NCBI GenBank assembly: GCA_945827765.1
Contig: CALZPS010000134.1
Span: 1 to 5,135, forward strand
From: an uncultured Lachnospiraceae bacterium
Lineage (GTDB): Bacteria > Bacillota > Clostridia > Lachnospirales > Lachnospiraceae
Reading direction: 5' to 3'
Length of the DNA stretch: 5,135 bases
Positions 1 to 5,135 of this stretch are shown here, piece by piece. The position numbers and the translations under genes are program-made. Each line of letters starts with the position of its first letter. The first letter of the stretch is position 1. The notes beneath the pieces were generated by a model. The model worked only from the letters and a program-made list of their open reading frames with translations. It did not search any database and was not told the origin of the DNA.

Positions 1-415
1 GGCCGGGAGAGCAGAGCTGGCGTATAAGATGGTAGAGCAGGAGAAGGCTCCGGGCTGGATTTATGAGATTAATGCGGGTGCGACGACCATATGGGAAGAC
101 TGGGAAGGAAAAGCCAGCCACAACCATTATTCTCCGGGGGCGGTCTGCCAGTGGATGTTTGACACCATCGGCGGAATCCGCATAAAAGGAGAGAACTGTC
201 TGCAGGTAAAACCAGTGCCGGGCGGTACATTAACTTATGCAAAGACTTCTTATCAAAGTCCTTATGGATTGGTTAAGAGCGCATGGGAAAAGACGGAAAC
301 GGAAGTAACTTTTACTGTGGAGATTCCGGCTAACGTGACGGCGGAGATTGTGCTGCCGGATGGGAAGAGAGAGACGGTCAATGCCGGAGCGCATGAATAC
401 AAGATGAAGATATGA
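1..415 (+). CDS. C-terminal part of a GH78-family alpha-L-rhamnosidase (5' end outside window)
   Basis: This is the last 137 codons of a gene that begins upstream of the window; the frame is open from base 2 and ends at TGA 413-415, followed at once by TAA. GH78 enzymes remove non-reducing alpha-L-rhamnose from plant glycans and glycosides. The visible part covers the end of the (alpha/alpha)6 barrel, with the family pattern GATTIWEDW (bases 77-103), then the segment NHYSPGAVCQW and a terminal GGIR. It continues into the small beta-sandwich C-terminal domain, recognisable by PVPGGTLTYAKTSYQSPYG and the IPANVTAEIVLPDG strand. By family knowledge the Glu of TIWE (codon 95-97) matches the proposed catalytic general base; the general acid would lie upstream. 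The C-terminus looks complete and undamaged. Substrate and presence of a signal peptide cannot be judged because the N-terminus is missing. Confidence 0.88.
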   Translation, partial: AGRAELAYKMVEQEKAPGWIYEINAGATTIWEDWEGKASHNHYSPGAVCQWMFDTIGGIRIKGENCLQVKPVPGGTLTYAKTSYQSPYGLVKSAWEKTETEVTFTVEIPANVTAEIVLPDGKRETVNAGAHEYKMKI

Positions 416-537
416 TAACTTTCCGGTATAAAAGGTTTTTGTACAAGAGGAAGAGATATGATTTAAAACCGGAGCGGCTGTTATTGGCTGCTTATGAAGG
501 AAGTGGAAAACTGGATATTCTGGAGTTTTCGTTATAA
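412..537 (+). CDS. Possible 41-aa basic small ORF overlapping the rhamnosidase stop (ATGA)
   Basis: An ATG at 412 overlaps the TGA of the rhamnosidase gene (ATGA, 412-415), and the frame stays open to TAA 535-537. It would encode 41 residues. The N-terminal half is strongly basic and aromatic (MITFRYKRFLYKRKRYDLK), followed by a possible short helix PERLLLAAYEGSGKLDILEF. There is no convincing Shine-Dalgarno sequence before it, only a weak GAAG, so translation would depend on reinitiation after the rhamnosidase. I do not recognise the product. It could be a genuine translationally coupled small protein, a decayed remnant of a former downstream gene, or a chance open frame. The ATGA arrangement and protein-like composition favour a look, but a frame of this length is expected by chance fairly often. 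Confidence 0.27.
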   Translation: MITFRYKRFLYKRKRYDLKPERLLLAAYEGSGKLDILEFSL

Positions 538-538
538 G

Positions 539-584
539 ACAAGGGCATCCCGAAAGTCACGAAATGGCTTGAGGAATGCCCTGT
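539..584 (+). terminator. Strong two-segment hairpin, possible transcription terminator or mRNA 3'-end structure
   Basis: The outer arms AGGGCAT (542-548) and ATGCCCT (576-582) are perfect complements. They are extended outward by AC/GT around one bulged A and inward by CC/GG around another bulged A. After a small internal loop, AAGTCA (554-559) pairs with TGGCTT (565-570), with one G-T wobble, around the loop CGAAA. It lies after the rhamnosidase and the small ORF and before the next promoter, which is where a terminator is expected. The tract after the stem (ATTGTTGTG) is only moderately T-rich, so an intrinsic terminator is plausible but not canonical. It could instead stabilise the upstream mRNA or be a dispersed element. 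Confidence 0.42.
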
Positions 585-606
585 ATTGTTGTGAAACGGA
601 AGTTAA

Positions 607-620
607 AAATTGTACAATTT
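607..620. promoter_or_regulatory. Perfect 14-bp palindrome upstream of the GH35 promoter, candidate operator
   Basis: AAATTGTACAATTT is perfectly self-complementary, with no spacer, and ends 10 bp before the proposed -35 box. That position suits an activator site, or a repressor site overlapping the upstream promoter region. AT-rich palindromes also arise by chance, and I do not recognise a specific regulator consensus. Confidence 0.4.
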
Positions 621-630
621 CGCAAAAATG

Positions 631-658
631 TTGGATGACCGATACAGGGATTTATGAT
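631..658 (+). promoter_or_regulatory. Sigma-A-like promoter for the GH35-TMEM175 transcription unit
   Basis: A -35 box TTGGAT (631-636) and a -10 box TATGAT (653-658) are separated by 16 bp. Transcription would start near 664-666, leaving a leader of about 58 bases before the ATG at 723. The leader contains a weak AGGAA/TTCCT hairpin (676-680 with 689-693) that could be incidental. A second -10-like hexamer, TATATT, overlaps at 658-663. Confidence 0.55.
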
Positions 659-722
659 ATATTAAAATAAAACACAGGAAAGAATCAATTCCTATGAATC
701 ATTGAAAAAGGAGACGAAAAAC

Positions 723-2321
723 ATGAGTATTCCATATTTAGCGGAACGAAACGGACAGAAAATTTTGATGGTGGAGGATAAGCCATTTATCATGTTGGCG
801 GGAGAAGTACATAATTCCAACTCATCCTCCGTAAAGTACATGGAGGGAGTGTGGGAAAAGGCACAGAAGCTCGGCATGAACAGCCTGCTGATGCCGGTTA
901 CATGGGAGATGGTGGAGCCGGAAGAAGGAAAGTTTGATTTTTCGGTAGTAGACGGACTGATTTTGCAGGCAAGAATGCTCGGCAAGCACATTGGTTTCTT
1001 GTGGTTTGGCGCCTGGAAGAATGCGCAGTGCTACTATGCGCCGGCATGGGTGAAGAAAAATTTGACAACTTTCCGACGTGCGGAGATGAAGAAGGGGGAA
1101 AATTACTGTAATCTGGAGAAATTCTACGGGATGCCGTACACCTCTCTTTCTTATCTGTGCGAGGCAACGAAGACGGCGGATGCAAAAGCATTTGCCACAT
1201 TGATGGAGCATATCAGAGAAATCGACGAAAAAGATAATACAGTTATTGTTGTGCAGGTAGAGAACGAAACTGGTGTGATGGGCGAGGCAAGGGAGCAGTC
1301 TGATCTGGCAGATGAATTATTTGCGTCACCGGTCCCGCAGGATTTTGTGGATTATATGAAATCACATACAGAGACGATGGTGGAACCAATAAAGACTGCT
1401 GTGCAGAGCGGCGCTGCGAGCGGTTCCTGGGCGGAAGTGTTCGGAACGGCTGCAGATGAGATTTTCAGTGCATATTATATCGCAGGCTATGTGAATACAG
1501 TGGCCGCTGCGGGCAAGGAGAAGTATCCGCTGCCGATGACTGTCAACTGTTGGCTGGATAAAGGGGCGGAGCCGGGGATATACCCAAGCGGAGGACCGGT
1601 TCGTAAAGTGATGGAAGTATGGAAGTACTGTGCTCCTGCAATTGATGTCATGGGACCGGACATTTATGTGCCGAATTTCTGCGAAATCTGTGATGCCTAT
1701 TCTCAGAACGGCAATCCGCTTTTTATCCCGGAGTGTGCGACACACAGCTATGCGGGACTTCGTCAGGTATATACGGTAGGACATCATCATGCAATGTGCT
1801 ATTCTCCGTTTGGCTTTGAGGAGATGGGCGAGCCCTTCTCGGCACAGCAGATGTATCTGTTCGGCGCGGATGTGGATGACCCGGCGCTCCAGACACCTCA
1901 GAATGTGGACGAGTATCGTTTCTTCAGTGAAAGTTTGCAGGAGATGATGCCGCTCCTTTGTGAAAAATATGGAACATCCGATTTGCAGGCAGTTATCAGT
2001 GAGAGCGAAGAGAATAAGATGATGTTCGGAGAACTGGGCATCATGACGATGGGGCAAATGCCGGGTGCGCCGAAACGCCCGGGAGTTTGTATGGCAGTGA
2101 AGGTGTCGGAGGATACATTCTATCTGCTGGTCAAGGGTATGATGGTTATTCCATTTTCAACGAATCCGGAAAAACCGCATTTGGATGTCCTTGTGCTGGA
2201 GGATGGACACTTTGAGAATGGTGAGTGGAAACCATGCAGAAGACTCAACGGAGATGAGGTGGCATCAATGAATTATAATGAGCCGACTCTGCTCAAATTA
2301 CAGTTGTTTGCGTATAAATAA
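723..2321 (+). CDS. GH35 beta-galactosidase-type glycoside hydrolase with C-terminal DUF5597 domain
   Basis: This predicted 532-aa cytoplasmic enzyme should release terminal beta-galactose by a retaining mechanism. I chose ATG 723 because AAGGAG (708-713) sits 9 bases upstream; the in-frame TTG at 702 precedes that site and is unlikely. The TIM-barrel domain spans roughly residues 15-360. It has the GH35-like opening FIMLAGEVHNS (from about residue 22), the motif QVENETG with Glu182 as expected acid/base, and PLFIPECATHSY with Glu337 as expected nucleophile. The C-terminal region, about residues 400-532, matches the DUF5597 beta-domain ending, including FENGEWKPCRRLNGDE and a final LLKLQLFAYK. 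No signal peptide or lipobox is visible, so it acts on imported oligosaccharides. Neighbouring rhamnosidase and sugar-binding protein genes support that role. DUF5597-type GH35 enzymes are known from plant-glycan (for example xyloglucan) contexts; the actual linkage here is not determined. The TMEM175-type gene follows by 17 bases, suggesting one transcript. Confidence 0.88.
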   Translation: MSIPYLAERNGQKILMVEDKPFIMLAGEVHNSNSSSVKYMEGVWEKAQKLGMNSLLMPVTWEMVEPEEGKFDFSVVDGLILQARMLGKHIGFLWFGAWKNAQCYYAPAWVKKNLTTFRRAEMKKGENYCNLEKFYGMPYTSLSYLCEATKTADAKAFATLMEHIREIDEKDNTVIVVQVENETGVMGEAREQSDLADELFASPVPQDFVDYMKSHTETMVEPIKTAVQSGAASGSWAEVFGTAADEIFSAYYIAGYVNTVAAAGKEKYPLPMTVNCWLDKGAEPGIYPSGGPVRKVMEVWKYCAPAIDVMGPDIYVPNFCEICDAYSQNGNPLFIPECATHSYAGLRQVYTVGHHHAMCYSPFGFEEMGEPFSAQQMYLFGADVDDPALQTPQNVDEYRFFSESLQEMMPLLCEKYGTSDLQAVISESEENKMMFGELGIMTMGQMPGAPKRPGVCMAVKVSEDTFYLLVKGMMVIPFSTNPEKPHLDVLVLEDGHFENGEWKPCRRLNGDEVASMNYNEPTLLKLQLFAYK

Positions 2322-2338
2322 AAGGGAAAACAACGGAG
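2322..2338 (+). promoter_or_regulatory. Atypical ribosome binding region of the TMEM175-type gene
   Basis: Between the GH35 stop and ATG 2339 there is AAGGGA about 11 bases upstream and GGAG directly touching the start codon. The first is slightly far and the second too close, so initiation may be weak or coupled to translation of the galactosidase. An alternative in-frame ATG at 2366 has GGGAG only 3 bases before it, which is no better. Confidence 0.45.
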
Positions 2339-3415
2339 ATGGATAAGGATTTTTTTCGGGAGAAAATGGGAAAAGAGCAGGTTAAGAAACGTCAGGAACG
2401 CTTGATTAGCTTTTTTGATGCGGTCGTTGCCGTGGGCATCACGATGATTGTGATGGGAATCGGACTGCCGGATACCGAGATGGACGCATTGGAATTGGTT
2501 CACTATATTGGTTCCGAAATCACAGTGTATCTTGTGAGCTTTATTGCACTGGCAGAATTGTGGCGCGTGCATCATGCCATTTTTTCCTATTTTGAAGAAG
2601 TGGTGGATGAGCAGATTATTAATGCGCATATCGCGTTGATGTTTGTCGTGACAATCTTTCCTTTTTTGACGCGTTTTATGAATGCTTATCAGGATATCAA
2701 TGAAATTCGGATTCTATATGCCAGCAGCTATATTATTATGAATCTGTTGATGATTTTATTGGTTTATCTGGTGAATAAGAAACAGGTGCAAAAGCAGCTT
2801 GAACAAGAAGAAAGTATAAAGAAATGGATGCCGTTGATTTTCGGGCAGGGGAAGACAACAGAACAATCAGCAGACAAAATGAAAGAAATAGAAAAATATG
2901 CTGCATTGTTTGGCGGTCAGACCACATCCGACAAAAGAAATGCGTTTATTTTTGATGAAGGAATGCGGGAGAGCCTGCGTGCTCTCGGAGTGATGGAAGA
3001 CGATAATCCAAATGAGAAACGGGCAAGAACGATTCAGGCGGTATTTTCCATTTCTTTGAACTTTATCAGTGTGACGTTATCCGTCGTTCTGTTGATGGTG
3101 AATCCGTTTGTCTGTTATATCGTATTTTCGGCAAAATTTATACTGGATGAAATTTTCAAACGTGTTGTGGAAACTTTTTTACTGCACACTCCTGAAGAAC
3201 AAAATTCAGATCGGGTGATGACCATACAGGAACGGATAGATATGCTGAAAAAAGAACGGGAACGAAGAGAACAAGAAAATAGAAAAATTGCGGAACGCAT
3301 GAGAGAGGAACGAGAGAATGCGCGTAAGGAGCGGGAAAATGCGCGCAGGGAGCGGGAGCGGGCGCGCAGGGAGCGGGAGAAAGCCCGAAATAATTCACAT
3401 ACGGGGAATAAATAA
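2339..3415 (+). CDS. TMEM175/DUF1211-family membrane protein with cytoplasmic insert and coiled-coil tail
   Basis: This 358-aa integral membrane protein resembles bacterial TMEM175 (DUF1211) proteins, some of which are tetrameric potassium channels. Family marks are the first-helix signature R21-LISFFDAVVAV-GIT, then LVSFIALAELWRVHHAIF (residues 65-82) and the third-helix segment ending TIFPFLTRF. Predicted membrane segments are near 22-44, 57-76, 93-113, 125-146, 232-254 and, more weakly, 256-272. Three oddities stand out. The conserved F-S-D of helix 1 reads F25-F26-D27. Helices 4 and 5 are separated by an unusually long polar insert (147-230). Residues about 293-350 form a highly charged Arg/Glu coiled coil with heptads such as ENARKER and ENARRER. 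Bacterial family members are usually nearer 200 aa. The gene follows GH35 by 17 bases and probably shares its promoter. Ion transport is inferred from family only; potassium selectivity is unproven given the altered motif. Confidence 0.72.
   Translation: MDKDFFREKMGKEQVKKRQERLISFFDAVVAVGITMIVMGIGLPDTEMDALELVHYIGSEITVYLVSFIALAELWRVHHAIFSYFEEVVDEQIINAHIALMFVVTIFPFLTRFMNAYQDINEIRILYASSYIIMNLLMILLVYLVNKKQVQKQLEQEESIKKWMPLIFGQGKTTEQSADKMKEIEKYAALFGGQTTSDKRNAFIFDEGMRESLRALGVMEDDNPNEKRARTIQAVFSISLNFISVTLSVVLLMVNPFVCYIVFSAKFILDEIFKRVVETFLLHTPEEQNSDRVMTIQERIDMLKKERERREQENRKIAERMREERENARKERENARRERERARREREKARNNSHTGNK
3293..3379 (+). repeat. 21-bp in-frame tandem repeats encoding a heptad coiled coil
   Basis: Successive 21-bp units encode ERMREER (3293-3313), ENARKER (3314-3334), ENARRER (3335-3355) and ERARRER (3356-3376), then a partial EKAR-type unit. 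The last two complete units share the core GCGCGCAGGGAGCGG exactly, while the first is diverged. Unit length equals one heptad, so expansion or contraction would keep both reading frame and coiled-coil register. The tract is much richer in G and C than the rest of the gene. Confidence 0.8.
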
Positions 3416-3439
3416 ATTATAATTTCACAAAAAATGTGA
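3414..3439. promoter_or_regulatory. AT-rich palindrome and TCACA-N5-TGTGA inverted repeat after the TMEM175-type gene
   Basis: AAATTATAATTT (3414-3425) is a perfect 12-bp palindrome overlapping the stop codon. It abuts TCACA (3425-3429), five A residues, and TGTGA (3435-3439). The second repeat could form a short hairpin, but no T-run follows, so it is a poor terminator. Its location 44 to 58 bp upstream of the next -10 box makes a regulator site an alternative. Both repeats are short enough to be chance in AT-rich DNA. Confidence 0.25.
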
Positions 3440-3482
3440 TAGATTTATCGAATTGATGATAGAAAAGAAAAGATGATTTATG

Positions 3483-3488
3483 TATAAT
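3483..3488 (+). promoter_or_regulatory. Consensus -10 box without a good -35, candidate promoter of the sugar-binding protein gene
   Basis: TATAAT at 3483-3488 is a perfect -10 hexamer 82 bases upstream of ATG 3571. At the expected -35 distance (about 3459-3466) the sequence is A-rich and unlike TTGACA; TTGATG at 3453-3458 is 24 bp away, too far. There is no correctly spaced TGn extension. This architecture suggests activator-dependent expression, as is common for sugar-importer genes. Confidence 0.45.
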
Positions 3489-3515
3489 GATGCTAAAACT
3501 AATAGGTTCCGGAAA

Positions 3516-3532
3516 ATGTTTGAGTAAAACAT
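3516..3532. promoter_or_regulatory. Inverted repeat ATGTTT-N5-AAACAT in the leader of the sugar-binding protein gene
   Basis: Perfect 6-bp arms, ATGTTT (3516-3521) and AAACAT (3527-3532), flank GAGTA. The site lies about 20 bases downstream of the start point implied by the TATAAT box, a typical position for a repressor operator. It could also be a small mRNA hairpin. A short palindrome TTCCGGAA (3507-3514) lies just before it. No regulator can be named from this. Confidence 0.33.
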
Positions 3533-3556
3533 ACAAAGGAACTTAAAGGAAGAACA

Positions 3557-3564
3557 AAAGGAGG
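3557..3564 (+). promoter_or_regulatory. Strong Shine-Dalgarno for the sugar-binding protein
   Basis: AAAGGAGG lies 6 bases before ATG 3571, which is near-ideal complementarity and spacing. It fixes the start and fits the high expression expected of a binding lipoprotein. Confidence 0.85.
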
Positions 3565-3570
3565 TAGTGT

Positions 3571-5135
3571 ATGAAAAACAAAATTGTGAAAAAAGTTTTA
3601 GCAGTCAGTCTGATGGCAGCAATGGCAGTTACCATGATTGCAGGCTGCGGCAAAGGCGGAGATGACAAGGGCGGCAGCTCTTCCGGAAAGGACGCGTCAT
3701 TTACCTGGTGGATTTACAGGATGGACGATGACGGACAGTATTATGAAAAATACGAAGATACTGCGGCAGCTCAGTTTATCAACCAGCAGTACTGGGATAC
3801 GGAGAACGGCGGCATCGGCACAGCAGAGAACGGAACCAAGATAGAGTTGTCTTATATTGTTCCGATTACAGGTTCCGAGAGTGATAACTTTAATACGATG
3901 ATGTCCACCGGAGAGTATCCGGAGATTCTGGACTTGGTGGCTTCTTCCGACAGCCCGCAGGCACTGTATGAAGAGGATATTCTGTTGGATATTACCGAGT
4001 ATGTGGAGAAGTATATGCCGAATTATGTGGCATATCTGGATGCTAATCCGGAATTAAAACCATTGGTACAGATTATGGATGAGGAAGGCAATCCGCGCTA
4101 TATTGCAGTTTATCCATTCGTGGACGGCGTGGAAGATCCATGGGAAGGAACCTGCTATCGTCGTGACTGGGTAGTAAAATATGCTGAGCCTACCGAGTAC
4201 GTTTGGGACTGGGAGAGTGATTATGTAAAAGAGAATGGTCATCCGGCAGTGACTCCGCTGGAAAAAGCAGTTTCCGAGAAGAATCTGGAAGGATGGAAGA
4301 AGAATGATGTAACTTCCTTTAAGGCAGAGTATGGCGATGACCCGAATGAGACCTACACAGATAACGTGATTTTCCCAAGTGGAACATCAGACCCGATTAC
4401 CATCAGTGACTGGGAGTGGATGTTTAAGGCGTTTGATAAAGCAATCGATGAGAGAGGCTGGGCAGATGACAGCGGCGCATACGGATTATCCATTCAGTAT
4501 TTTGGATACAGCCCGATGGGAGATATTACTTCCTCCTTTGGCGGTGGTACCGGTTCATTTTATGTAAAGGACGGAGAAGTATCTTTCGACGGCACTTCCG
4601 AAAACTTCAAAACCTATCTGGAGTGTATGCAGGAGTGGTACAAAAACGGCTGGCTGGACGCTCAGTTTAATACTCGTGCCAGTGACATGTTCTTCATGAT
4701 CGATACGGCAAGTGTAAACCAGGGTAAAGTAGGTATGTGGTGTGGTCTGAACAGTACATTGGGAACTGCGATCCGTACTTCCTGTCAGGATGCATCCGAT
4801 CAGGCAGATGCATATGTCATGGGCTGTGCACTTCCGATCAATGATATGTATGGAACCAAAGACCAGATGTATACAGAGCCGGACTCCTTGTATCAGGGCA
4901 GCAGAAAAGGAACTGCAATCGGTATTACCAACAAAGCAGAAGACAAGGATCTGGCAGCATTGTTTACGTTCTTTGACTGGACTTATACACTGGAAGGAGC
5001 AAAAGTTCTCCGTTTGGGACTGAACGAGGAACAGGTTGCAGCGACAAAGCTGGATCCGAATATCTATGAGGAATACGACATCAAGGCAGCTTATACGGAA
5101 GAGAAGGATGAAGACGGAAATATCGTGCTCTCACC
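3571..5135 (+). CDS. Lipoprotein sugar-binding protein of an ABC importer (LplA-like, 3' end outside window)
   Basis: The frame runs open from ATG 3571 to the window edge, giving 521 residues with no stop. The N-terminus is a bacterial lipoprotein signal: basic MKNKIVKK, a hydrophobic stretch, and the lipobox IAGC with Cys26 as the lipidation site. A Gly/Ser/Lys linker (about 27-42) follows. The mature part begins FTWWIYRMDDDGQYY and contains segments typical of large family-1 extracellular binding proteins, such as FNTMMSTGEYPEILDL, DILLDITEYVEKYMPNY, TYLECMQEWYKNGWLD, a GKVGMWCG strand and a late GTAIGITNKAED segment. Proteins of this LplA-like group usually have about 500-580 residues, so little is missing. 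It would sit on the outer face of the membrane and deliver an oligosaccharide to permeases, probably encoded beyond the right edge or elsewhere in the locus. The neighbouring glycosidases suggest a rhamnose- or galactose-containing ligand, which is inference. Confidence 0.88.
   Translation, partial: MKNKIVKKVLAVSLMAAMAVTMIAGCGKGGDDKGGSSSGKDASFTWWIYRMDDDGQYYEKYEDTAAAQFINQQYWDTENGGIGTAENGTKIELSYIVPITGSESDNFNTMMSTGEYPEILDLVASSDSPQALYEEDILLDITEYVEKYMPNYVAYLDANPELKPLVQIMDEEGNPRYIAVYPFVDGVEDPWEGTCYRRDWVVKYAEPTEYVWDWESDYVKENGHPAVTPLEKAVSEKNLEGWKKNDVTSFKAEYGDDPNETYTDNVIFPSGTSDPITISDWEWMFKAFDKAIDERGWADDSGAYGLSIQYFGYSPMGDITSSFGGGTGSFYVKDGEVSFDGTSENFKTYLECMQEWYKNGWLDAQFNTRASDMFFMIDTASVNQGKVGMWCGLNSTLGTAIRTSCQDASDQADAYVMGCALPINDMYGTKDQMYTEPDSLYQGSRKGTAIGITNKAEDKDLAALFTFFDWTYTLEGAKVLRLGLNEEQVAATKLDPNIYEEYDIKAAYTEEKDEDGNIVLS

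Noticed and set aside
585..606. CcpA cre-like element around GTGAAACGG
   Set aside because: Spacing between the TG and CG parts does not match the cre consensus and the right half is absent.
702..722. TTG at 702 as an earlier in-frame start of the GH35 gene
   Set aside because: The Shine-Dalgarno AAGGAG (708-713) would then lie inside the gene; it is spaced correctly for ATG 723, and the added residues are Lys-rich filler read from that site.
1362..2057. 231-codon open frame on the minus strand inside the GH35 gene
   Set aside because: It lies wholly antisense to a well-supported gene, its product is rich in His, Arg and Cys with no recognisable domain, and it has no promoter or ribosome binding site of note.
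2273..2629. Minus-strand open frame across the GH35/TMEM175 junction
   Set aside because: It is antisense to two coding regions; its composition is that of a shadow of hydrophobic and acidic codons on the other strand.
3293..3379. 21-bp repeats as a CRISPR-like or non-coding array
   Set aside because: There are no spacers and the units are in frame with the coding sequence, encoding heptads.
3425..3439. CRP-type site
   Set aside because: The half-sites are in the opposite order (TCACA then TGTGA) with a 5-base spacer, unlike the TGTGA-N6-TCACA consensus.
3638..3844. Alternative-frame plus-strand ORF inside the binding-protein gene
   Set aside because: It overlaps the signal and linker region of a clear lipoprotein whose own frame is open through 1565 bases. 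The same applies to the short frames at 4379-4567 and 4790-5023.

Overview
The window reads as part of a carbohydrate-utilisation locus from a Gram-positive Firmicute. A gut-type Clostridia member of the Lachnospiraceae kind is most likely. This rests on strong AAAGGAG(G) ribosome binding sites, a lipoprotein solute-binding protein of the large LplA-like type, moderate GC with AT-rich intergenic regions, and all genes on one strand. The taxonomic call is inference from style and gene content, not from a marker gene.

Layout, all on the + strand. (1) Bases 1-415 hold the C-terminal end of a GH78-type alpha-L-rhamnosidase. (2) A possible 41-aa small ORF (412-537) overlaps its stop codon as ATGA. 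(3) Bases 538-722 are non-coding. They contain a strong two-segment hairpin (539-584), a perfect 14-bp palindrome (607-620) and a good sigma-A-like promoter (631-658). (4) A GH35 beta-galactosidase-type enzyme with a DUF5597 C-terminal domain lies at 723-2321 and has no signal peptide. (5) Seventeen bases later comes a TMEM175/DUF1211-family membrane protein (2339-3415) with an altered signature motif, a large internal insert and an Arg/Glu-rich coiled-coil tail encoded by 21-bp repeats. (6) Bases 3416-3570 are non-coding, with several small inverted repeats and a TATAAT box that lacks a good -35. (7) A lipoprotein sugar-binding protein of an ABC importer starts at 3571 and runs off the right edge.

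The likely joint role is that the importer captures a plant-type oligosaccharide, and the intracellular rhamnosidase and beta-galactosidase then remove terminal rhamnose and galactose. The exact glycan cannot be read from this sequence. The odd member is the channel-like TMEM175 protein, which appears co-transcribed with the galactosidase. I saw no insertion sequence, CRISPR array, tRNA or rRNA. The most unusual items are the atypical TMEM175 protein, the overlapping small ORF and the palindromes beside the two promoters.
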